From Diadema setosum (lineage: Eukaryota; Echinodermata; Echinoidea; Diadematoida; Diadematidae): a DNA stretch of 64,000 nt. The position numbers and the translations under genes are program-made. The notes under the pieces were generated by a model. It was not told the origin of the DNA. It made no database searches and saw only the letters and a program-made list of their open reading frames with translations. Where the stretch lies: positions 10,645,643 through 10,709,642 of the forward strand of contig NC_092692.1 in the NCBI RefSeq assembly GCF_964275005.1. Direction: 5' to 3'. Positions 23,901-35,011 of the stretch are shown here, one piece after another. Every line of letters starts with the position of its first letter. Within the stretch, counting starts at the first letter, position 1.

Positions 23901-25497
23901 GGCCTGACAGAGATGTTCCCCTCAAGACTTCGCTCTGCGACTGGAACCACTGTCAGTCTCTCCTTCACTGGCCTGCACAAGCTCTTCAACTTCACGCGGA
24001 GCGCCCTCTGGATCGGCAGCACGTCCTTCATGGTCCTCATCCTGCCCATCGTGTTCGAGACAGAGATGGTGCACATGGAGCAGGCCCAGATTCAAAGGCA
24101 AAAGCAGGTACAATGTACATCGACAGCATTAGATATATTAGCACCTTCTCATATAAGTTGTACATGTCCAGACATTAAAGGCATAATTTACCATTTGCAG
24201 ATGAAACATAAACCCAGCATTAGTGCTTTAAAATAGTAGAGTTCGGGATAGAAACAACCAAGCTGTAAAAATTTGAATCCGTAGCTGATGTTAAATGTTG
24301 TTAAATACACAAAATTTGAACAATAGTTATAATAAGAATGTTTCCAGACTATGAAACCGTCTACAGTTAGAGTTTATTGAGAAAAACATTGATATCTCCA
24401 TATATTTTAGGCTCTATTGCGAAAATTTTATATGGTTGGATGTTTAAGACACAACAGACCTACGGTGTGATATCTTGAACAATTTTGATATCACTGCTCC
24501 CAAAGGTAAACAGGACCTTTAACAAGACAAAAACATCTTGATTTTTTTTTTTTTTTTTTTTTTTTTACTTTGCAATGTCATATTGGAGGCCATGACAACA
24601 GCAGCCATCTACCATCTATCCAAAGGTTAATTGCTGGCAAGGTGTGTGGAATGCCAAATACTACCAACAGACACTCACTTGGTGTCATTTGTTGTATAAA
24701 TTTTTTGAAAGTTGAAAGCAAGTGAGCCTTAAATATGTGAATTGCAGGACTGTGCAGCAATATTAGTAGAACCATGGAGTTTGTAGCTCCATGGTAGAAC
24801 ACATTGAGGTTTGAGAACACAAACCGTTCAAAAATACAGCCATCGGTGGATGAGAAGGCTACAACACTTTGTGACACACACACTGACAACGAGAGAAAAT
24901 TCAACATAATATTGCCACTTTCCTAGCGTAATGAAAGCACACTTGACTTATTACCTCTTTCAAAAGGCAGGGGAATGATATTGACCATAGTGTATATGAG
25001 TGACAATTTAAAGGCATGTGTACTTTTCATGAACATTTCAACTTTATGGAGTTCTCTTTATACAGTTTTTATATCCTTGTCCGTACATGTATGACATCAT
25101 GAAGTAGATTTCTCATCCAGTGATGGCTGCACCAAATTAAGATTTATGTTGTATCACTTTTCAACAGATTGTCTGAATTTCATCAGTTTGATGATAATTG
25201 TTCTACTTACAGTGCTGCATTCACTCTATCCACATTGATATTTGGGTGTGGTGTCATTCCCCTTTAACTCTTCATGGATTTAATTCTATCGCTGTATTCT
25301 TCTGTGGCGCAGACTGTCTTGTGCAAGAGAACTACAAATTATCTCTTTTAACTCATCTGTGAATGAACATTCTTGTTTCACTGTCTCACCAGATTCTGCT
25401 GGGACCCAATGCAGCAACAGCTGGAGGCATGCCAGGAGGTCTGACCCCGCCCATACCAGGAGTTGCTGTCGCCCCACCCCCAGTGGAAAGCAGATAG
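20934..25497 (+). CDS. TOMM22: Mitochondrial import receptor subunit TOM22 homolog
   Basis: Coding exons are 20934-21283, 23061-23253, 23865-24107 and 25393-25497. All have GT/AG borders and keep frame, giving 296 residues. TOM22 is the central receptor of the outer-membrane TOM complex, taking presequence proteins from TOM20 and anchored by one tail-side membrane helix. Exon 3 is diagnostic: an acidic DFEDET lead, then ERLWGLTEMFP, and a helix at about residues 228-245 (ALWIGSTSFMVLILPIVFETE) with the conserved Pro242. Exon 4 continues with ILLGPN...GGMPGG, matching the vertebrate tail. The odd feature is length: animal TOM22 is about 140 residues, but here exons 1-2 add ~180 residues of acidic, Pro/Thr/Ala-rich, low-complexity cytosolic sequence. 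The start at 20934 was chosen for its strong context (AAGATGG); the frame is open upstream to 20733 but reads as non-coding. Introns carry several transposon relics. Confidence 0.93.
21737..21914. mobile_element. hAT-like MITE in TOMM22 intron 1
   Basis: Starts CAGGGGTCGCACAAC and ends TTTCGAACCCTG, an inverted pair of hAT style. The six bases CTGTAA directly flank both ends. Non-coding, 178 bp. hAT target duplications are usually eight bases, so either two have mutated or the family assignment is wrong. Confidence 0.6.
22720..22860. mobile_element. Decayed pogo-type MITE remnant
   Basis: GGTTATAACGAAATTGTGGTC, an internal ATTGTTTGTTCAGTTATAAC and CTGGTCCCAAGGAC recall the TTATAACGAA / GGGACC motifs of the intact short copy at 29784-29969. 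The ends are too worn to define. Confidence 0.4.
24175..24522. mobile_element. TTAA-flanked MITE in TOMM22 intron 3
   Basis: Bounded by TTAA with inverted ends AAGGCATAATTTACC and the complement of GGTAAACAGGACCTT. It is the inverted relative of the repeats at 40446-40825 and 41455-41726, sharing text such as TTTGGGAGCAGTGA and GTTTCATCTGC. Confidence 0.75.
24750..25025. mobile_element. Partial relative of the 52.9 kb MITE
   Basis: Shares CAATATTAGTAGAAC, CCGTTCAAAA, GTGGATGAGAAG and AGGGGAATG-type segments, in the same order, with the element at 52907-53467. Ends are not clear. Located in TOMM22 intron 3. Confidence 0.5.
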
Positions 25498-26888
25498 TCA
25501 TTTACTATGTATCAAAATCTTTGTATGGGAGGGCAAGGCAGATTTGTACAGTGCAGGCCTTGTGATTTCATGTGTTTTGGATGTACATCAGAGATGTTTG
25601 TTTCCTTTGCTTCAGAGAAGATCCAACAGTTACTAAGAGTGCTGGACATGTAACTTTAAATTCATTTTGAGATATCTCATTGAATTTCATGGATGGCTAT
25701 AGCCCTTGGTCACTTGCATATTGGACGTACAGGTGAGCTGATGTATTCTGGTCACTCTCCAAATATGCAGTGTCTACTCTGTATTTAGAAGCAAAGAAAT
25801 TGAACTCAATCTGAAAACTAGTGGATGCATATTGCAAACTGCCCCTTCTTATTCTCGAGATGAGAGGTAATGAAATTGTCCATCATTCTATGTTTCATTC
25901 AGTGCTCTAGTTGAATTCTCACACAAAGCATTAATTTTACCTAGCAGATGTTTATTTCGTACATGTGTATGATTATGTCTTCTCTTCGAAACTTTGTGCT
26001 GCATGTCTTTTCATGCATACATCATGCAGCACATCATTGATCAGTGCAAGTGGTAACCGTATAGTGCCCCTTTTTTACTAGGCTATAAAGGCATCTCCCC
26101 TCGATGGTGATAATCAGAGGCGTACACAGACTGAGATAGATTGATACAATGCTTTAATAGCTTATGGAGGCCAGTATGAAAGGTTGTGAAATGACTGCAA
26201 TCCAGAATTAAAGATTGCAAAACTAGACTATAAAGCAAAAAAATTAGCACATATCAAACTTCTGCAGTAATTGAATAAATGTATGAGAAAAACAGATATA
26301 AATGAATTAATATATGTGTACACACTAAGTATGAATATTATACGTGTATAAACTGACTGGTTTTTATTTTACTTTACACAACAGCCTGCATATAAGCCAT
26401 TTATACTTTCTGGTATGGTTGTGACCCTTGAAATTTCTTAAATCTTGAAGGTTCATGTTCAACAGTAAAGGTATTTCCTGCATTTTTTTTTTTTTCTGTG
26501 ACCTAGACCTCTTTTTTTCATACTGATTTTGTTCTCCTCACCTCATTGTAGGCTTAGGGAGTAATTGATAGTTTATGATTTCAAAATATGCTTTTATGTA
26601 CATCTAATGCATGGGAAAGTTATCCAGTTCTTTGCTGTTCACTTTCCTTCCTTCCATTTAACCTCCCCACCCCCACCCCCCCCCCTCCCCCCGTAATCTG
26701 TATCCCTGGTATACTGATACATACATACCACAGTGGAACAGCATTTGTCTATTCCATGACGTGTAGGAAGCAGGTAAATGAAAGGCGCATAGAACATATT
26801 GATATGCTTATTGTTGATGGTGTATGTTTGAATGGTACTGCTCGTATTATACTGTACTACTGTACCACGTTATACTAAGTTGAAAGGG

Positions 26889-26894
26889 AATAAA
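26889..26894 (+). terminator. Possible TOMM22 polyadenylation signal
   Basis: AATAAA about 1.4 kb after the stop codon. An earlier AATAAA near 26274 is an equally valid candidate. Choice of site cannot be settled from sequence. Confidence 0.3.
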
Positions 26895-27078
26895 TTCAAC
26901 ACATTTTATTGCTATGTTTGTGTATTATTGCTACTTTGATACATATATTCATTGAAAGATATCGACACATGTAGAGACATGAAATATGCAAATGAAACAA
27001 TACTATGTACGTAAGCCAAGACAGTGACACTATTTTTGTGTTTATAAAAACATATTATGTTTATTTACTCTCTCTCGA

Positions 27079-27079
27079 C

Positions 27080-27142
<63 letters not shown>
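27079..27142. repeat. (TA)n microsatellite
   Basis: About 32 uninterrupted TA units. A second interrupted tract lies at 27421-27474. Confidence 0.95.
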
Positions 27143-27145
<3 letters not shown>

Positions 27146-27422
27146 CCACACACACACAAACACATTGCTCTATTCCATTTCATAGGCAGAAATAGATATG
27201 TACCAGTATGTTTGTGGTCTTTTGATTTTGTAAAGCTTTTGGCCATTTTGGTTTGCTTTTTTTTTCATGTTTTTTATTTTTTCAAAGAAAAATGCTGAAG
27301 CTGAGGCTAGCTGAAAGCTGGGAGAACCAACGACCAATGTGAGGAATTCCTCACTTACACTTATCTATTTCTCCCTACATGACAAGTTAAGCATATATTT
27401 AAATATCTATTATATATACATG

Positions 27423-27472
<50 letters not shown>

Positions 27473-28521
27473 ATATGTATACTTACAAGTTTAAATGCAA
27501 AAACCAATATATATGCATTTTCATACATTAAGTTTGAATTTGCAGAAAAACAAAATGTTATTAAAACATGGTAATTCACTATGTTCCAAAAAATTTGCTG
27601 TTATGTAACAAGTGCATAACATTGTACAAGTGAAAGGATATTTTTTCAAATTCGATCATTACCTTGAAGAAATGTGAAAATGGCATTTTGGTCTTTGCAT
27701 TCAAACTTCATTTTAATCTGTCTGTATATTATAGATAGATATAGATAAAGATATGTAATGCGTATCAGATCTGAAAAAGTGACTTTTTTCATTGGTATTT
27801 CTAAAAGCAGTACATGTAATTGGTTTCTTGTTCTGATGTTGGATGTGATTTGTTCAACGCTAACAGTATTATGGTATGTGAGCTTGTATTGATAACAATT
27901 TCATCTTAATTAGTAATTTATTGTCTGGAGGACTAGTGGATATTTGAATTTATTTGGATGTAGGTTTGCCCTTAATATATGACTTCAGATGTTATGCCAT
28001 TTCTTTTTTCTCTGTCTTGTGCTGAAGAGATAATGAAGAAAACTATTGTAAGGTCATACAGCGTACAAATTGTACTTGAGCATTTAATGTTGTCACATAA
28101 AAAATAATAATAATAATTTCTAATATAATCCTGTCAAAAATTGTCACGTTTTCTCACACTCCTTGCAAAGAAAATAGGCAGTACAATGTACTTATAAACA
28201 AATGTTGACCTCTCATAACTTTTTCCCAGTTCACAAATAGGATTTTATTTTCTTCAAAAACGCATTCAAAAATGTCCAGGTCCACATGAACGGCAACAAC
28301 ATAGTTTCTCACATTGCTTCCACAGAATACATTGGTAACAAGCAATCTGGAATAATACATTTGCACTCCAAAAAAATTCTGCATTTGAATACAATATCTA
28401 CATACAGTATTTACGCATCAAATTTAACCATGGCTACTCTTATCTTGAAAAAGCACTGCGAAGGTTGACTTTCTTTCATCTAATAATTAGTGTTGGCAGA
28501 AAAAATCCCAGTGCTATTTAC

Positions 28522-28524
<3 letters not shown>

Positions 28525-28568
<44 letters not shown>

Positions 28569-28572
28569 ACAC
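28525..28572. repeat. (CA)n microsatellite
   Basis: Around twenty-two AC units with one ACAT interruption near the end. Confidence 0.9.
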
Positions 28573-29057
28573 AATATACCTTGCAGATTAAATCAAGAGT
28601 AAAATCTCTTTCCTAACACCATTCATCTATATTCTAAAGACTAAGCCTCACTTCATGACCAATCAGGGAGACAACCTGCTCCTTTTTTTTTCAAGATTTC
28701 TACTACCAGTATTTGCATCTGGTAGATAGAGGGTGTACATCCTGGAGGCAGCACATCAATGTTTGCATGGCTCAATGTGAGTGAGAATGTAATGGTCCTG
28801 TTTGCACCTCTTAACTTCACTGTAGTACCATTCTCTTCAAGGAATTCATCTAATGTCAGTCAAACACCTAATTATAACATTTTTAGTGCTCAAAGTTTTA
28901 ATCTTCATAGGAAATGACTACAGATAAAGCATGGAGGTGGAAGAAAATCTGTCTACTCATGCGAATGTTGACTTACATGGAAGTCAACAACACAACACAA
29001 GAAAAGAAAATTTCAGGACTTCCCCATTGTGTCAACCTACACGACTTTGTCAACTTA

Positions 29058-29624
29058 GACCCCATTTACAGTGAGCGAAAAGGCCGGGCTTGGCCACGGC
29101 CGAGCCTGGCCTTCATTTCAGTGTAAACGTGCAAAAGGCCAAATGCGGGGCCAAAATTGGCAGCGCATTTGGCCACGCTCTGGAGGTGGTCTTGGCCGCG
29201 GCCGAGCCCAGCCTTTTCTCAGTGTAAACGCAAACTGGGCCAAATGCGGTACCAAATTTAGTCTGGCTTCCAGACCCTCTGCCTGTGCTATTTCGCTATT
29301 CAGGATATAAACCCCCTCAATGTCGAAAACTAGTATAATTTAAGGTGGTTTTGTCCTGTAAAGGATTTTTCCTTCGGCAAAGGCCTTTGCCGAACGGCGA
29401 CTTCCTCACCACGGAATCCAGTTGGCAAAGGGTCTGGAAACCAGACTATGCCAAATTGCGTTTGTTTACAAGCACAGCGCCACTACAACAAAATATTGAA
29501 AGGTTTGAATTAAAAGCCCGGGCCGAGCCCGGCACTGTAAACAGACAGAATTGCGGGGCTCGGCCCCGCAATTGAGGACGGGCTCGGCCGCAGCTCGGCC
29601 CAGCCCCGCACTGTAAACAGGGTC
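29058..29624. mobile_element. Composite MITE, copy 1 (outer element)
   Basis: Outer ends GACCCCATTTACAGTG and CACTGTAAACAGGGTC are inverted, with TA on each side. The arms are very GC-rich repeats of GGCCGAGCC/GGCTCGGCC. A second MITE (29261-29446) sits inside. The same composite, with the insert at the same internal site, is present at 54276-54853. Frames open here only mirror the GC-rich repeats and are not genes. Confidence 0.8.
29261..29446. mobile_element. MITE nested inside the composite, copy 1
   Basis: Ends GTCTGGCTTCCAGACCC and GGGTCTGGAAACCAGAC flanked by TA. Same family as 15515-15683, about 185 bp. Inserted at a TA in the outer element. Confidence 0.8.
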
Positions 29625-29783
29625 TAATACCGACATCGATTAATGTGGAGGTTACTGTACAGTGTACCTCATAAAGTTTTGAGTAAGTATGTACCTGATT
29701 ATGGGTGCTTCTCAGTCTTGGTATGGTATTCTCATGCAACATAGACAACTATATCAATCCACATGAAATTAAAAAAGAAAATA

Positions 29784-29969
29784 CAGTGGACTCCCGTTAT
29801 AACGAAGTCCTCGGGACCGGCAGTTTTCTTTCGTTATAACGAAATTTCGTTATAACCGAATGAATAAACAATAAAAATACATAGAGTTGATAATGTTGCG
29901 GCCCTGAATTTTACTTCGTTGTAAGCGGAATTTCGTTATAACCGTGTTCGTTATAACGGGAGTGCACTG
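29784..29969. mobile_element. Pogo-type MITE (TTATAACGAA ends)
   Basis: Starts CAGTGGACTCCCGTTATAAC and ends GTTATAACGGGAGTGCACTG, flanked by TA on both sides, 186 bp. The ends follow the CAGTG...CGTTATAACG pattern of pogo/Tigger-like elements and match the larger element at 57470-59873. Confidence 0.8.
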
Positions 29970-30010
29970 TAATGTGGATCTTGTAAATGTGCAGTCGCTC
30001 TTCACATACT

Positions 30011-30016
30011 TTTATT
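30011..30016 (-). terminator. Possible CBY1 polyadenylation signal
   Basis: TTTATT on the plus strand is AATAAA on the minus strand, about 450 bp after the CBY1 stop codon. A pogo-type MITE lies just beyond it. Confidence 0.35.
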
Positions 30017-30465
30017 TCTTCTCTTTTTCCCCCCATAAGGTTGGAGAGTGACCATCAACTGAATATTCATCTTCTCCCTGTACATGTGTGTAAATTTCAT
30101 ATGCACCCTCACTTTTCTTGTTTCCTGTATTTTTCACTCCATTAATCTGCCCACATAACAGTGGGGTGGGATTTTACAATAGTGTACAAGACTAAATGCT
30201 TTGAGTCTTGGATACAGATGCCATATTGTATACAGGCAAAGCGATGCACTGCCAGCAAAATTCTGAAGGCTTGGCTCCAAAATCGATCGGTGCACGCCCA
30301 AAGCTGTCCAGCAGCCAACCTCCTAGGAGGTGGATTTAATTGAGTCTGTGCTCGTAAGACAACATGATGTCCATCTCCTCGTTCTCTCCAGTGGATGGTG
30401 TAAGGATGGGGGAGGATCCATGTCAGTAGGGCGAGGAGAGGAGATAAAGTCTATGGCCATCTTCA

Positions 30466-33060
30466 TCACCTCTTCTGGTTCTTGCTCTTCTTCTTCTGGT
30501 TTGATGGGAAGCCATAATCTCCCAGATCCTTCTCCATGAGGTGCTTCTCTGCAGTGGTTTCTGCCAACTATTCAGAAGACAAGAAACAAGCACAAATCCA
30601 CAAAGATATTAAAAAAAAGAAAGAAAAGATAATATGTACAGATGAAAAGGTAACAAAATATACTTTTAACAAGGAAAAGTAGAAATTACGCGGTGCGTAA
30701 TACAGTGTATATGTCCCCGCCGGAAGTAGCATTTTGTAGCCAATGTACAATACAGGTCAAAAATCAAGGTCAAAGGTCAAAGAAGTCAAAGGTCAAAATT
30801 CTGTGTAGAAGTTTTGAAGCCCTCACCTAGTGCCACCACATAAAACAAACGGAATCGAAATCGGGTTAGAAATGGCGAAGGAGTAGCATTTTGTAGCAAA
30901 ATGTACAATACAGGTCAAAAATCAAGGTCAAAGGTCAAAGAAGTCAAAGGTCAAAATTCTGTGTGGAAGTTTTGAAGTCCTCACCTAGTGCCATCACATA
31001 AAGCAAACGGAATCGAAAAAAAGAGAGACAGAGAGAGAGAAAGAAAAAGTCCCGAGGATAATACTAAATTCACATTATGTATTAGCCAGGAGTATGTGGC
31101 TAAAAAATTAGAGATGATAACATCTCTTCACTATCCCTCAAATGGGTGTTGAATTAAAAGCCAAAATTTGTTGAAATACAGACACAGTCAACTTACTGTA
31201 AAAGCAGATATTTTCATGTGACTAATTTTTTTGCGCTTGGCTGGATGAGATGAGTTTTGTGTGTTTTTAATTCCCCTGAATCAAGACATCAACTACTGGA
31301 ACATAAAAATATTTTATTTTTGCGCTAGTTTCTGGTTGCACGAAATACGCGAAAATTTCAACACTGCAAAAATTTCCACAGTATTATAACACATGTACAA
31401 TATTCTCACAGACGTGTGGAGATGTCAGTTTATCAATGACCCTGGTGGCCAATGAGAACTATGAGCCGACATATACATGTACGTAACATCTACTTTAAGC
31501 GTGTCACAGTTATAACATCTACATCAATTTCCTATAGAGCCTCAACATCTAACATCTAACATTGACTTGTTATGTAAATGCACAAGATATGTCTTCCCTT
31601 TTACATGAATTACATACTGTAGTGAATGCATTTTTTTTCTCTCTCACACTTTTGACGGACAAGTAATTGTCAAATGTAACATTTCACCTACCATATCAAG
31701 GAGAAGTTCAATCTTGAGTTTGAGGAGGTTGTTCTCTTCCGACAGGGACTGGTTCTGCTTTCTCAGCTTGATGAATTCCCGCTGACTGATGCCACCAGAG
31801 GGCCCAGATTCTGACGGCAAAATGACACCAAATACATTGCTGGGATAACCTGGCAGCACACTTAACCTACAGACTTTATTACCGAGTCTGGAATACTGAA
31901 AACCCTGCCAGTCGATGTCCAGTGTAATGTTCACACTGACACATGAGCAAATTTTTCAATGACATCAACATTCCTAAACTCTATGAAATGCTGACAAACA
32001 AAAGTAAAGAGAATATGAGAATACATGTATTCTCTAGTGAAAAAAAGAAAAAAATATCCCCTAACCTCTAAACCCAGAGAAAAAATACAAACATGGCCAT
32101 CCCCTACATCTCTACATACATTGTATTACTGATCAAATACCAAAGCAGATTGTGTTGTCAATATTGAAATTCCTTGTCAACCAAGAAGTGAAATACAAAA
32201 TCATAACAAAAGTGTGAAAGTGACCTTAGTGTGCATCCATTGCACCAAGTAGTTGATGTACTCATGCACACTAAAATTTTCACATTCTCTTCTTGTTCTA
32301 TTTGAACTACAATGCATTTGTATTCAGGTCCAACACTATTACTACAGTAATGAAATCTGATAATTTACTTTGTATTTTACATGTCACAAACTGCCAGAGC
32401 TTTTCGAAATCTTAGATTGAGTGCATGCTTGCAATTAAAAATCAATTCTGAGCATACCCAGAGAAGTCTACTGTACATTTAACTGTATCTATTTATGCAT
32501 GTGTCTATCACATGACGTACATTACATACATGCTCAACTGAGATGTCAAGATCAAGTGGATATCTAGTGTGCTTTATTTGAAAGGTCTGTGGTTTGATCT
32601 CTCCTATTGGATTTTAGGGCCCCATTTTCTCTCTCTCTCCTTTCATCCTTTAAAACAACAACTATTGGATTTAGCAAGCATGCCAATGTAACAGTTCTCC
32701 ATGGAGGCTATGATGACATAATAAGAAGTAGGGTAATGATACATAATATTCATTCATTGACAAGGAGTTTGAAGCTTAGGACATCTGTGCCAAACGATGA
32801 AATAAAGGGAGGAAGCTAAAGTGCTGATTAGCGAATAAACAGGGAAGGTTTACAATGTTGATTATCTTACCGGCTATCCACATGCCATTGTCTTCATCAA
32901 ACTTGAGTTCCTGTCCACCAAGTTTGACCTTTGGCTGGCCATAGGTCATTCCATACTCCTCCTCCCTGATGGAACTCTCCAGCCGATTCAGATTATTCAG
33001 GGAGGCTGACCGACGTGGCGGTGTTTTCTTGGTGTTGAACTTGTTTCCAAGCAAAGGCAT
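30466..33060 (-). CDS. CBY1: Protein chibby homolog 1
   Basis: Coding exons, in transcript order, are 33060-32871, 31810-31692 and 30567-30466. They splice in frame to 136 residues (the human protein is 126). Chibby antagonises beta-catenin in Wnt signalling and works at the distal centriole/ciliary base. The sequence matches the family end to end: an N-terminal MPLLGNKFNTKKTPPRRSAS, in which Ser20 and its arginines keep the 14-3-3 binding site, then GQELKF and MWIAESGPSGG. A leucine-rich coiled coil follows at about residues 75-107 (SEENNLLKLKIELLLDM), then LAETTAEKHLMEKDL and a basic nuclear-signal-like tail. The start is set by family alignment; the frame is open upstream but reads as leader. 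An acceptor-like CCAG about 20 bp before ATG suggests a 5' UTR intron. Convergent with TOMM22. Confidence 0.93.
30722..31018. repeat. 158 bp tandem duplication carrying AGGTCA direct repeats
   Basis: Two copies, each with four AGGTCA half-sites. In each copy two half-sites are spaced by one base, forming a perfect DR1 (30767-30779 and 30925-30937). It sits in CBY1 intron 2. DR1 is the classical site for HNF4/RXR-type nuclear receptors, but function here is only a possibility because the block could be a mobile repeat. Confidence 0.8.
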
Positions 33061-33215
33061 TTTGCCTTTTTGTAAGTCTGGTTTGAATGACAATGATAGA
33101 AAACATTGATGCTGAGCCACTTGTCTCCCCCCCCCCCCCCCTTTAATAGAATGCCAGTAACACTTGACGGAAGGAGTCATTCTTTTTTTGACACAAGATT
33201 TAATTTACTCAAACA

Positions 33216-33499
33216 TTAACGCATTGAGGACAAGTCCCGAGTATACTCTGGCAGGTGCCTGTATCGGAAATACACGTCATAGTAAAATCAGTCCGTCCTC
33301 AATGGTTTGAAATAAGTCAATAGGTGTAGAAAGTTGCTAGTCTCAGAGCTCACCAAGTATGAACTACGCTGTATGATTATTTTACTTTGTGATCTTGAGA
33401 AGTAGTCTATCCTGCTGAAGACAGACTGATTTTGCTACAACACGCATTTCCCATAGACTCCTGCCTGAGTATATTGGGGACTCATCCTCAAGGGGTTAA
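33216..33499. mobile_element. TTAA-flanked MITE upstream of CBY1
   Basis: TTAA at both ends with long inverted arms of about 90 bp. The left arm reads GCATTGAGGACAAGTCCCGA and the right arm is the complement of CCCCTTGAGGATGAGTCCCC. The ~60 bp centre is not paired. It lies about 150 bp 5' of the CBY1 start codon, in the promoter or a 5' UTR intron. Confidence 0.8.
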
Positions 33500-34883
33500 A
33501 GACTATCTACACCACTAGATAACTCTATACTATGCAATGTAGACAATTTTGTCAACAGGTTTAGCATGTACTAAGATGCATTCAAGATTTCTATTCAATG
33601 TACAAAACTCACTTAGACATTATGGAGTAGCACTAAACGTTTAACAAGCACTTGCCCGAATGCCTGGGGCGAGTGGAAATCAGGAAGGTGTTTTGAAACA
33701 ATGAGAGAAAATGTTGCCCATATTGGACAAGCAAATGGGCAAGCAAAAAGTTTGAAGCTGGTGTTCTGTTGACTGTAGAGGTTCTACTAGTCTATGATTA
33801 CTAAAAGTCGTGAGAGCTTCACAGTGCGGCGCTAGATATGTACGCTGCGCGCTGCGACTGCTCACATAATGCCACAATCACTGACAATGGACAAAGAAGA
33901 TTTTGCAGCCCATAATTGATAGTTCTGACGTGATAGACTCTAGTCTAGTCGACGTCGATCTCGGCGCTTCCCGAAGACCGATTTGGTTCAAATTTACGTG
34001 AGTGATTTTCCGAAAATAAGCTATCAAGTATATTCTGTGACTTTGGTGCTATATGGGTATGCGGAAGGATTTGAGCTCTCTTCTAATACAGGTGTATCAA
34101 CAATGAGCATTACCATACATTATTAGCGCCCACTACCTACACAGCTGAACACAGCACAGCGGTGCACCGGTGCCAGTCTAGTGCAGTGGTCTCTAACTAA
34201 CACAGAATATTACGAGTCGGATTAAACCACTTGCAACCTGCTAGTGCTAGCTGTCTCCAGCTGTCATAGTCGTCGAGAGTATATAATATAATGACAAATT
34301 TGTTTGAGATGTACATACTACACATTCAGTTCGTCAGTTGCTAGTCAGTTGACGGTATTTTGTCACTTACCTCTCGATTACCTGACCCCAATCTAGCTTC
34401 TAAACGTTAGACTCTATCGGTAAGTCAGTGTACGCAGAATTTGGTGTACGCGACAAGCCGTAAGAGGGCGTGACATCCGAGGATTACGCAGATCCTTCTT
34501 TCCTGAAAAATAAATATTAACGTATTACTAGTAGATGAATCATATCATAATACCATGAGCTTACATTCCCACCTTTAAAAAAAAAAAAAAAGTATCGGCT
34601 GATAATCTGACCCCCCCCCGAAAAAAAAAACCCGCATACATTGTTTCCAATAATTTTGTCATATGAATGAAATCCGGAAAAAACCCAAACCAAACAAACA
34701 AACAAACAAGCAAACAAATTTCTGCAACAAGCACGCTGTGTGCGAGGACCGATTCATATCTGTTCAAATGTATACAAATAACTACTCAAAGGGAACGTGT
34801 GTGGAGCTGTCATTAGTATAAAGAGGCATTCTTCACATAATGCTGGGGCTGTCGTGAATAAAAATGGTAATTAGGCCCTTAAC

Positions 34884-34943
<60 letters not shown>

Positions 34944-34949
34944 GTGTAT

Positions 34950-35011
<62 letters not shown>

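Larger units (their letters stand above)
26895..29057. other. Intergenic, no recognised gene
   Basis: Tail-to-tail spacer between TOMM22 and CBY1. It holds (TA)n at 27079-27142 and 27421-27474 and (CA)n at 28525-28572. No protein-like frame was seen. Confidence 0.6.

Noticed and set aside
27061-27246. Tyr/Ile-repeat frames across (TA)n tracts (also 34864-35079 and 55052-55381)
   Set aside because: Translations of microsatellites only.
29071-29310. Gly/Arg-rich open frames across GC-rich repeats (also 54196-54561)
   Set aside because: They lie wholly inside the composite MITE arms on both strands and mirror the GGCCGAGCC repeat.
33680-33877. Minus-strand frame containing MGNIFSHCFKTPS, resembling an N-myristoylation start
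   Set aside because: It stops after 13 codons from that Met, and no donor site precedes the stop. No family match was recognised.
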